From positions 1 through 64,000 of the forward strand of contig JAYSZI010000044.1 of the NCBI GenBank assembly GCA_043738095.1: 64,000 nt of DNA, in the 5' to 3' direction. The DNA is from Lysobacter_K sp043738095. GTDB lineage: Bacteria > Pseudomonadota > Gammaproteobacteria > Xanthomonadales > Xanthomonadaceae. The notes under the pieces are model-generated. The model did not search any database. It was given only the letters and a program-made list of their open reading frames with translations, and was not told where the DNA came from. Positions 57,186 to 64,000 of the stretch are shown in pieces. Position numbers and translations under genes: made by a program. The first letter of the stretch is position 1. Every line of letters starts with the position of its first letter.

Positions 57186-58001
57186 TCAGTTCGCGGCTTG
57201 CGAGGCCAACACGACGAACCGAATAGCATCCGCCACCGCCTTCGGGTTCTCGCGGTGAATGTTGTGTCCGGTGACGTGGTACTGGTGCATGCCGCGTGAA
57301 AAACTTGCAAACAGTGCCGCGTGCTGACGCTTCCACAGGGCCTTGCCCTCGAGCGTTTCCTCCAGCACGAACGGGTCAGCCGCCACCTGCGTCGATGTGA
57401 GCAGAGCCACAGGCAGGTCCGGCTGACTGCGTGGCAATGCCGCCGATTCAATGTCCAGCTGGGCTATCAACAGCGTGTAGTCCTCTGCCATCTTCGGGGG
57501 CAGCATCGACAGCAGCGCCTTGTCGTCGGCGAGTACGCGGTCCAAATTCGCTTTCTTGAATTCGTGGCGTTGGCCCATGGTCGTCGGATCGACCAGCACC
57601 AGGCCCTGCAAGCGACCCGGATGCAAGCGCGCAAACTCGGTGGCCAGCAGCCCACCATAGGAATGCCCTACGAGAACAACTTTCTGGGTTAGCGGAAGCG
57701 TATCGATCACCGCACTCAGATCCTGCAGGTGCTCCTCGATGCTCTTCGCCTTTCCGGACGATCCGGACTTGCCTAATCCTGCACGCGCATAGGCAACGCA
57801 TCGGCACTCAGCGCCCAGGTCGGCAATGACCTCTTTCCACGCGTCCGCGCCTTGGCCGAAGCCTGACTCAAACACGACGGCTGCCGGGCCCTGTCCCTGT
57901 TGCTCCACCTGCAGGGCGTAACCGTTGCGGCTCAGCTGCACTTCGCCGGCTTGCGCCAATGCAGAGGACGCCAGCGCCAAGGACAACACACACCGCTTCA
58001 T
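57186..58001 (-). CDS. Secreted alpha/beta hydrolase
   Basis: 271 residues from ATG 58001 (MKRCVLSLALASSALAQAGE), a signal peptide start. An in-frame ATG at 58070 would bury it. A classic hydrolase: VVFESGFGQGADAWKEV, YARAGLGKSGSS, nucleophile Ser in VVLVGHSYGGLLATEFA, acid region ESAALPRSQPDLPVALLTS, and His in YHVTGHNIHREN. Periplasmic esterase-like; substrate unknown. A palindromic repeat lies downstream of the gene and a half repeat upstream. Confidence 0.85.
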   Translation of the reverse strand: MKRCVLSLALASSALAQAGEVQLSRNGYALQVEQQGQGPAAVVFESGFGQGADAWKEVIADLGAECRCVAYARAGLGKSGSSGKAKSIEEHLQDLSAVIDTLPLTQKVVLVGHSYGGLLATEFARLHPGRLQGLVLVDPTTMGQRHEFKKANLDRVLADDKALLSMLPPKMAEDYTLLIAQLDIESAALPRSQPDLPVALLTSTQVAADPFVLEETLEGKALWKRQHAALFASFSRGMHQYHVTGHNIHRENPKAVADAIRFVVLASQAAN

Positions 58002-58104
58002 CAATAACGACAGGATCACCAACCTCCCACCAAAAAAATGAACTTGAAATTGTAAACGCGTGGATGCCAAAACAAATCGGCAAGAGAATTTAGTGTCTTA
58101 AAGG

Positions 58105-58128
58105 ATCATGTTCTCTGACCCCTATTTT
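58105..58128. repeat. Half of a GTCAGAGAAC-class repeat
   Basis: ATCATGTTCTCTGACCCCTATTTT is the right arm of the element; the left arm is not recognisable. Confidence 0.6.
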
Positions 58129-58159
58129 GTCGCGCGCTGGGCACGGCGCACTGGTTGCG

Positions 58160-58702
58160 CTAGCCGGAAAATCCCCCCGCATCGAGGAACGCTGACTCGG
58201 CGTCCGTGGTCTCGCGCCCGAGCGCCGCGTTGCGATGCGGGAAGCGGCCGAAGCGCGCAATGATGCCGTGGTGCAACACCGCCCAGCGATCCGCTCCCGC
58301 GCCCGCCAAGCCGCTATGCAATGCCAAGGAAGTTTCTTGGTCGGTGATTGCCTCGGAATGCTCGAACGGCATGTAGAAGAACACCCGCAGCGCCGGGTCG
58401 ACTTGCACGTCGAAGCCCGCCCCAACTGCATGCGCGGCGTAGCAGCGCGCCAGCGAATCGGTCGCGTACGCGTGCGCGCTGTCGCGGAACACGTTGCGCG
58501 GAATCTGGTCGAGCAGCAGCACCAGCGCGAGCGCTCCTTCGGCACTGGCTAGCCAATCGTCGTGCTCGCGGCGCGCGGCGTGGAAATGCGTCTCAAGGAA
58601 ACGCGCGCCGCATTGCGCATCGAATGCATCGCTGCGGTCGAACCACTTCGTCGGCCCGGCCTGCCGCCAGAACTCGACGACGTCGTGTGCGGTTACGTCC
58701 AT
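58160..58702 (-). CDS. DUF924 family protein
   Basis: 180 residues from ATG 58702 (MDVTAHDVVEFWRQAGPTKW), preceded by GAGGAAG; the extension to 58795 is rejected. A helical, TPR-like family with KWFDRSDAFDAQCGARFLET, LALVLLLDQIPRNVFRDSAH, FFYMPFEHSEAITDQETSLA and HHGIIARFGRFPHRNAALGR, which are the recognised DUF924 blocks. Cytoplasmic; function unknown. Confidence 0.9.
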   Translation of the reverse strand: MDVTAHDVVEFWRQAGPTKWFDRSDAFDAQCGARFLETHFHAARREHDDWLASAEGALALVLLLDQIPRNVFRDSAHAYATDSLARCYAAHAVGAGFDVQVDPALRVFFYMPFEHSEAITDQETSLALHSGLAGAGADRWAVLHHGIIARFGRFPHRNAALGRETTDAESAFLDAGGFSG

Positions 58703-58778
58703 AACACTTCCTCGTCGTGACCCAGCACGGACGTGTGTCGGCTCAGGTAGTCGGTACGTATCCGGCGGCGCTTTCGTG

Positions 58779-59348
58779 TCATTCCGCGCCCTCATCGCCG
58801 AGCTGCGTCTCCAGCTCCGCGATCCACGCGGCGGTGATGCTCTCGAGCGTGACTGCGTGAATTAGCGGGCGGATCGCGCCGGATGAATACGATTGCGCAA
58901 TGAAGCGGGCATAGCGCTCTCGGAAGCCGAGCCAGGCCACTTGCGCGGTCTCAAACGTGCTCAAGCTGTCGCCATCGAGCTGCCGGCGCAGATGCGCGAC
59001 CAGGCCGTCCAGGCGCGCGTCCACGCGCTGGAATTCGACGATCGCCTGGTGGTTCATGTCGTCATGGGTCAGCGCTTCAACCTCGACTTGGCGCGCGACC
59101 ACCTCGGCCTGGGTCACGTAGCCATCGGCAATGCGCACCGCGGTCTCGGCCTTACCGATCAGCCGCGTCTCGAACCGGCGCAGGTCGTCGAGGCTGGTGT
59201 TGGCGCCTTCCAGGCCCTGCTTGAGTGCGAGCAGCTTCTGGTTGCGCTCGATCACCTCCACGGTTTGGCGGCGTTCGACCCGGCGTTGCAGGAAGTAGAA
59301 CGCCCAGGTCAGTGCGGCGCCCAGCAGCAGGTAGATGGCTTTGTCCAT
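58779..59348 (-). CDS. Membrane-anchored coiled-coil protein, LprI-like end
   Basis: 189 residues. One N-terminal membrane helix (AIYLLLGAALTWAFYFLQ), then a long charged coiled-coil region (RRVERRQTVEVIERNQKLLA). The last about 60 residues (TAQVAWLGFRERYARFIAQS, AVTLESITAAWIAELETQLG) resemble the lysozyme-inhibitor LprI/DUF1311 helical module, but without its Cys. It lies 76 bp upstream of the DUF924 gene on the same strand. Confidence 0.65.
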   Translation of the reverse strand: MDKAIYLLLGAALTWAFYFLQRRVERRQTVEVIERNQKLLALKQGLEGANTSLDDLRRFETRLIGKAETAVRIADGYVTQAEVVARQVEVEALTHDDMNHQAIVEFQRVDARLDGLVAHLRRQLDGDSLSTFETAQVAWLGFRERYARFIAQSYSSGAIRPLIHAVTLESITAAWIAELETQLGDEGAE

Positions 59349-59547
59349 GCCGTGTATTTCCCCTTCGTTTCGATGGTGCCAGTGTGTCGTGAGGAGGTCT
59401 CAGGGGGTGCGATTGGGTGCGGCCAGCGCATCGCGCTGTCTCGAAAGAATGAAGAGAAAGCACCAGCTTTCCGCCGCTCAGAATTCATTCTTTCTTGCCT
59501 AAGCCCCTCCTTCTCGCAGCACCACGAGGCGACGGGTATCGCTGCGC

Positions 59548-60288
59548 TCAATCCATCCTTTTAGTGCTGGCCCCCATCGACCGAAAAGTAATCGTCATCA
59601 TGTCGAGACAGCCGCCGTTGGCTTGCTTCAGCCACCGTGGCCGGCGCTCATCCAATTGGCAGACGAACTCCGGTCGCGCATGTCTCGCGCTCGCCTGGAA
59701 CCAGACCGGTTGGGTAACGACATACTCGAACTCGCTGCCGTCGACGCTCGAGGGAGCGAACCGCCATCCTCTTGCGACCGTCAGCACTTCCTTAGACAAC
59801 GCCGGATGGGTCGCATCGACGGCCTTGGCGCGAATCACGCGACCGTCCGCCCTGATCGTCAGTTCAAGCGTGACGTAGCCGGACTCGTCGCGCGCCGCCA
59901 TCCCCACGGGATATCGCGGCGGCATTGCGGTGCGCAGCAAAGGCGTAAGGCTGATTTCATCTACCGTAATGGAGTATTTGTCTCCACCCTCCGGGGTGAG
60001 CACGACCCGCGCCGCCACATGCATTTTGCTGGCTACCGGTTTGCCATTGCTGCTGGCTGGCAGATAGGCGGCCTTGGACAGTTCCGCATGCACGGCATCG
60101 GCCACGGCCCCATTGGTGCCGGCGATGTTTCCCAACGATGCTCGACCATCAGCATCAACGGTTATTGGCGCACTGACCCACAGCTGTTTGCGCTGGACAC
60201 CTTCGCTTGCCAAGGAAATCCCTGCGACGAGCAGCACGGACAGGCAACCGACGGCCCTCTTGAACTTCGCTGATCGTTTCACTGTCAC
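59548..60288 (-). CDS. Secreted TonB C-terminal-domain protein
   Basis: 246 residues, GTG start at 60288 directly adjoining the stop of the AMP nucleosidase gene. N-terminal hydrophobic segment RAVGCLSVLLVAGISLASEG acts as signal or anchor. The TonB C-terminal fold is at about 115-180: PPRYPVGMAARDESGYVTLE, then IRADGRVIRAKAVDATHP and ARGWRFAPSS. It lacks the Pro-rich spanning region of a true TonB, so it is a small TonB-like or energy-transducer-related protein. Two Cys flank the C-terminal tail. Translation is probably coupled to the upstream gene. Confidence 0.75.
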   Translation of the reverse strand: MTVKRSAKFKRAVGCLSVLLVAGISLASEGVQRKQLWVSAPITVDADGRASLGNIAGTNGAVADAVHAELSKAAYLPASSNGKPVASKMHVAARVVLTPEGGDKYSITVDEISLTPLLRTAMPPRYPVGMAARDESGYVTLELTIRADGRVIRAKAVDATHPALSKEVLTVARGWRFAPSSVDGSEFEYVVTQPVWFQASARHARPEFVCQLDERRPRWLKQANGGCLDMMTITFRSMGASTKRMD

Positions 60289-61065
60289 TCACTCATCGAA
60301 CCGCAGATGTCGCACGGACTTCCCGTGGCGGCGGATCAGCTTCAGCGCCTCGATGCCGATCTGGATATGGCGGTCGACAAACTCCGAACTGACTAACGCG
60401 TCCGAGGCCTCGGTTTTGATGCCTTCCGGGATCATCGGCTGGTCCGATACCAGCAACAGGGCGCCGCATGGGATGCGGTTGGCGAAGCCGGCGGCGAAGA
60501 TCGTCGCGGTCTCCATGTCGATCGCCATGCAGCGCAGCCGGCGCAGGTATTCCTTGAACGCCTGGTCGTGTTCCCACACCCGCCGATTGGTGGTGAACAC
60601 GGTGCCGGTCCAGTAATCGTGGCCCAGGTCGCGGATCATGGTCGACACCGCGCGCTGCAAGGCGAACGCCGGCAGCGCAGGAACCTCAGCGGGCATGTAG
60701 TCGTTGGAAGTGCCTTCGCCGCGGATCGCGGCGATTGGCAACACCAAATCACCCAGCTGGTTCTTGCGCTTGAGGCCGCCGCACTTGCCCAGGAACAGCA
60801 CCGCCTTGGGCATGGTTGCGCTTAGCAGGTCCATCATCGTCGCCGCGTTCGGGCTGCCCATGCCGAAGTTGATCATGGTAATGCCGTCGCTGGTCGCGCT
60901 CGGCATCGGCCGGTCGAGACCGACCACTTCGGCGCCGGTGAGGCGGGCGAAGGTGTGCAGGTAGCCGCTGAAATTGGTCAGCAGCACGTGTTCACCGAAC
61001 TGGTCGAGAGGTACGCCGGTGTAACGCGGGAGCCAGTTGCCGACGATCTGATCCTTGTCCTTCAT
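60289..61065 (-). CDS. amn: AMP nucleosidase
   Basis: 258 residues from ATG 61065 (MKDKDQIVGNWLPRYTGVPL), preceded by GGAGCACCCC. This is the short form, corresponding to the catalytic domain of the long E. coli enzyme. It belongs to the nucleoside-phosphorylase-like fold: TMINFGMGSPNAATMMDLLS, VLFLGKCGGLKRKNQLGDLV, RGEGTSNDYMPAEVPALPAF, MAIDMETATIFAAGFAN and LLVSDQPMIPEGIKTEASD. Hydrolyses AMP to adenine and ribose 5-phosphate. Head-to-tail with the TonB-like gene with no gap. Confidence 0.9.
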   Translation of the reverse strand: MKDKDQIVGNWLPRYTGVPLDQFGEHVLLTNFSGYLHTFARLTGAEVVGLDRPMPSATSDGITMINFGMGSPNAATMMDLLSATMPKAVLFLGKCGGLKRKNQLGDLVLPIAAIRGEGTSNDYMPAEVPALPAFALQRAVSTMIRDLGHDYWTGTVFTTNRRVWEHDQAFKEYLRRLRCMAIDMETATIFAAGFANRIPCGALLLVSDQPMIPEGIKTEASDALVSSEFVDRHIQIGIEALKLIRRHGKSVRHLRFDE

Positions 61066-61301
61066 GGGGTGCTCCAGAGTGCGGTCAGGCGCGCTGAGCA
61101 ATCCGTGGGGGCGGCGTGGTGCCTAGACCAGAGGCGGATTGCGCAGTGCGCTGGATAACAAAGTTGATGGATGACACAACCAAATGCGCGTTCTGTGCAT
61201 TGTGTCACCGCGCCATGACTATCGTCATGGTTGGCACGGCCGGACGCGGCCGTTACGGTGCAGGGGTAGTCCGCGCCGATGGCGCCACCCAGGGAAACCA
61301 C

Positions 61302-62765
61302 ATGCTTCGACCTTTGACCACCGCGCTTGCGGCGGTGTTGCTCTGCGGCACCGCGATTGCGGCGTCACCCGACGGCGCGCCCACGGCGTCGCCCGCGAGG
61401 CCGTCGCGGTTTGTGCAGGATCCGTATCCGAGCACCTACCGTGCGATCGCGGCGACCCCGGTGTTGATCCAGAACGCGACCGTTCTGACCGGGACCGGGC
61501 AGCGCCTCGATGGCGCCGATGTGCTGATGCGCGACGGCAAGGTCAGTGCAGTCGGCGTGGCACTCGAGGTCCCGGCGGACGCCACCCGCGTCGACGGCAG
61601 CGGCAAATGGATCACCCCCGGCATCATCGACGTGCACTCGCATCTGGGCGTGTACCCGAGCCCCGGCGTCAGCGCGCACAGCGACGGCAACGAAGCCACC
61701 GGCGCAGTTACTGCCAACGTCTGGGCCGAGCACTCGGTGTGGCCGCAGGACCCCGGTTTCGCCAAGGCGATGGCCGGTGGCATCACCTCGATGCAGGTGC
61801 TTCCCGGTTCGGCCAACCTCGTCGGTGGCCGCGGGGTGACGCTCAAGAACGTGCCCGCAACGAGCTACCAGGCGATGAAGTTTCCCGGCGCGCCTTGGGG
61901 CCTGAAAATGGCCTGTGGCGAAAACCCCAAGCGGGTTTACGGGCAGAAATCCGGGCCGGCGACGCGCATGGGCAACGTCGCCGGCTATCGCGCGGCGTTC
62001 ATCGATGCCAGCGAGTACCTACGCAAGAACGCGGTCAAAAAGGAAGCAGCACCGAAGCCGCGACGCTGGTGGCAAAAATCCGCGAGCGAGACCGACGCGG
62101 TGGACAGCGAGAAGGACAGCGGCGGCAAGCGCGACCTCAAGCTCGACACCCTCGCCGGCGCGATCAACGGCGACATCCTCGTGCACATCCACTGCTACCG
62201 CGCCGACGAGATGGCGACGATGCTCGACCTGGCTAAGGAGTTTGGTTTTAAGGTCGCTGCGTTCCACCACGGCGCCGAGGCCTACAAGCTCGCTGACCGA
62301 CTCGCCGCCGAAGGCGTGTGCGGCGCGCTGTGGGCTGATTGGTGGGGCTTCAAGATGGAGGCGCTGGACGGCATTCAGGAAAACATCGCGCTGGTCGATC
62401 GGCCCGCCAATGGCTGCGCGATCGTGCACTCCGATTCCGAGGAAGGCATCCAGCGATTGAATCAGGAAGCAGCCAAAGTGGTGGCGCACGCAAAGCTCGC
62501 GAACATGGACATCCCGCCCGAGCGTGCGATCCGCTGGCTCACCCAGAACCCGGCGAAGTCGCTCGGCATCCTGACCCAGACCGGCACGCTGGAGGCCGGC
62601 AAGATGGCCGACGTGGTGTTGTGGAGCGGCAACCCGTTCAGCGTGTACGCGAAAGCCGAGCAGGTGTACGTCGACGGCGCGCGCGTGTACGACCGCAACG
62701 ACGCAAGCCGGCAACCGCAATCGGACTTCATGCTTGGGCAGAGTGTGAAAGGCGGTGCGCTGTGA
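61302..62765 (+). CDS. Secreted amidohydrolase-family enzyme
   Basis: 487 residues from ATG 61302 (MLRPLTTALAAVLLCGTAIA), a signal peptide start. An amidohydrolase fold with N-terminal beta sandwich (VLIQNATVLTGTGQRLDGAD), the metal-binding HxH in GIIDVHSHLGVYPSPG, further candidate His in ILVHIHCYRADE and AAFHHGAEAYK, Asp/His region AIVHSDSEEGIQRLN, and the C-terminal sandwich with GTLEAGKMADVVLWSGNPFS. The class includes imidazolonepropionase- and dihydroorotase-like enzymes; a periplasmic hydrolase of unknown substrate is likely. Its last four bases overlap the next amidohydrolase gene (GTGA). Confidence 0.88.
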   Translation: MLRPLTTALAAVLLCGTAIAASPDGAPTASPARPSRFVQDPYPSTYRAIAATPVLIQNATVLTGTGQRLDGADVLMRDGKVSAVGVALEVPADATRVDGSGKWITPGIIDVHSHLGVYPSPGVSAHSDGNEATGAVTANVWAEHSVWPQDPGFAKAMAGGITSMQVLPGSANLVGGRGVTLKNVPATSYQAMKFPGAPWGLKMACGENPKRVYGQKSGPATRMGNVAGYRAAFIDASEYLRKNAVKKEAAPKPRRWWQKSASETDAVDSEKDSGGKRDLKLDTLAGAINGDILVHIHCYRADEMATMLDLAKEFGFKVAAFHHGAEAYKLADRLAAEGVCGALWADWWGFKMEALDGIQENIALVDRPANGCAIVHSDSEEGIQRLNQEAAKVVAHAKLANMDIPPERAIRWLTQNPAKSLGILTQTGTLEAGKMADVVLWSGNPFSVYAKAEQVYVDGARVYDRNDASRQPQSDFMLGQSVKGGAL

Positions 62766-64000
62766 ACCGGCGCGCGCTGAAGGCGCTGGCCGCCGCAGCC
62801 TTGGCCTTCGTCGCGTTCGCGGCCAACGCTCAGGACGTGCTGATCCGCAACGCGACCGTACATACCGCGGGCGCGCGCGGCACGTTGCAGAACGCCGACG
62901 TGCTGATCTCGGCCGGCAAGGTGCGCGCGGTTGGCGCGGGCCTGGTCGCTCCGGCCAGCGCCCAGGTGATCGACGCCCAGGGCCGGCCGCTGACGCCGAC
63001 GCTGTTCGGTGGCATCACCCAGATTGGGCTGGAAGAAGTCTCCGGTGAGAAGGCCACGGTCGATGAAACGCTCGCGCTCGGCGCCGAGCAAAAACAGATG
63101 ACGGTGCGCCCGGAGTTCGACGTGACCCTGGCGTACAACCCGGAGTCGCTGCTGGTCCCGGTCACGCGCATTGAAGGCATTGGCTGGACGATGCTCGGCG
63201 CCGGCACCGCGACCGGTGGGTCAATCGTGGCCGGGCAAGGTGGCGTCGTGCGGCTCGACGGCAACCCGGATCCGATCGGCCCGCGCGCGCTGTTCGTGGA
63301 GCTCGGCGGCAGCGTACTCGGCCTGAGCGGCAACTCGCGCGCGGCGCAATGGATGATCCTCGACCAGCTCATTGATGAGGTGCGCGGGCGCATTGCGCCC
63401 GATGCCAATGCCGCGCTGCTGACCCCGGCCGGTCGCGCGACACTGAGCAAATACCTCAATGGCGGCGGTCGCGTGATCGTCTCGGTGAACCGCGCTGCCG
63501 ATATCCGCCAACTGCTGCGCTGGGCGGGAAAGCACAAGGTGCGCATCGCGATCGCCGGCGGCGCCGAGGCATGGAAGCTCGCGCCACAACTGGCCGCGGC
63601 CAAGGTGCCGGTGTTCGTCAATCCGCTGGCCAACCTGCCGGCCGACTTCGACGAGCTTGGCGCGACCATGGAAAACGCCGCACGCCTGCAGGCGGCGGGC
63701 GTGGCGGTCGGCTTCAGCCAGACCGGGGATGGCTCGCACAACGCGCGCAAGATCCGCCAACTCGCCGGCAACGCAGTCGCCGCCGGCTTGCCGTGGGCCG
63801 AGGGTTTGGCCGGGCTGACGTCGGTACCGGCCGAGGCGTTCGGCGTTGCCAGCGAAGTCGGCCGCATCGCACCGGGCCAGCGCGCCGACCTGGTGCTGTG
63901 GAGCGGCGATCCGCTAGAGGTTAATAGCGTCGCGCTGCAGGTGTGGCTCGACGGCCGCGCGATCTCCATGCGCAGCCGCCAGACCGAACTGCGCGACCGC
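62762..64000 (+). CDS. Second amidohydrolase-like protein, cut by the right window edge
   Basis: GTG start at 62762 overlapping the previous stop codon; open to the end of the window (413 codons, no stop yet). Signal peptide MNRRALKALAAAALAFVAFA. It has the amidohydrolase sandwich (VLIRNATVHTAGARGTLQNA) and the end motif GRIAPGQRADLVLWSGDPLE, so it is a paralogue of the preceding gene. The HxH metal motif expected after the first sandwich is replaced by LTPTLFGGITQIGLEEV, and later conserved His residues are also not evident, so it may be a non-catalytic partner. Translationally coupled to its paralogue. Confidence 0.85.
   Translation, partial: MNRRALKALAAAALAFVAFAANAQDVLIRNATVHTAGARGTLQNADVLISAGKVRAVGAGLVAPASAQVIDAQGRPLTPTLFGGITQIGLEEVSGEKATVDETLALGAEQKQMTVRPEFDVTLAYNPESLLVPVTRIEGIGWTMLGAGTATGGSIVAGQGGVVRLDGNPDPIGPRALFVELGGSVLGLSGNSRAAQWMILDQLIDEVRGRIAPDANAALLTPAGRATLSKYLNGGGRVIVSVNRAADIRQLLRWAGKHKVRIAIAGGAEAWKLAPQLAAAKVPVFVNPLANLPADFDELGATMENAARLQAAGVAVGFSQTGDGSHNARKIRQLAGNAVAAGLPWAEGLAGLTSVPAEAFGVASEVGRIAPGQRADLVLWSGDPLEVNSVALQVWLDGRAISMRSRQTELRDR

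Overview
This is a high-GC, gene-dense chromosomal window from a gammaproteobacterium, most likely in the Xanthomonadales (Lysobacter/Luteimonas/Xanthomonas relatives). That placement is an inference from gene content and protein style: homodimeric aceE, maeB, rsgA, an AlaA-like aminotransferase, a QEGLA-motif DUF1704 protein, a glutaredoxin–IscA-like–rhodanese fusion and many secreted or lipid-anchored proteins. No rRNA, intact tRNA or CRISPR array is visible.

Layout. 1-860: a short stretch of integron gene cassettes with attC sites but no integrase. 1085-6320: a class A PBP, an OmpA-type lipoprotein and small conserved proteins. 6320-8250: a decayed accessory patch with a Gly-rich gene, a Sel1 remnant, a LytS-kinase tail remnant and palindromic repeats. 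8251-11444: a LytTR regulator, a secreted formylglycine-generating-enzyme-like protein and a LytS-type kinase. 11537-26315: secreted or lipid-anchored proteins, hydrolases, a PIN-like protein and a large GGDEF/EAL protein, separated by palindromic repeats and gene fragments. 26827-33566: the most unusual part, of visibly lower GC. It holds a secreted S1-type protease followed by a lipoprotein that looks like a free-standing copy of the protease pro-region, a REP-associated tyrosine transposase flanked by its own repeats, and a 1247-residue single-gene system combining a restriction-endonuclease-like N-terminus, a long TPR array, a GreA/B-C-like domain and a PIN-like domain. It is bounded on the right by a terminator and a decayed 3' half of tRNA-Thr(CGU). 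33888-64000: mainly core genome: aceE, a kinase plus two single-domain response regulators, an Lhr-family helicase carrying an in-frame inserted repeat, an SDR oxidoreductase, maeB, an rsgA/cupin/DUF1704 run, an alaA/SGNH/methyltransferase operon, a polysaccharide deacetylase, the Grx-rhodanese fusion, a hydrolase, a DUF924 protein, a TonB-like protein, AMP nucleosidase, and two overlapping amidohydrolase genes, the second running off the window edge.

A recurring theme is dispersed palindromic repeats. At least three sequence classes (GGGTCAGAGAACAT, GGGGACGGAGG and GGGGTCAGGTTCACTT) fill many intergenic gaps, and a fourth (ATTCCCGCG type) sits inside the lhr coding sequence. All domain assignments were made by reading translated sequence; no database search was run.
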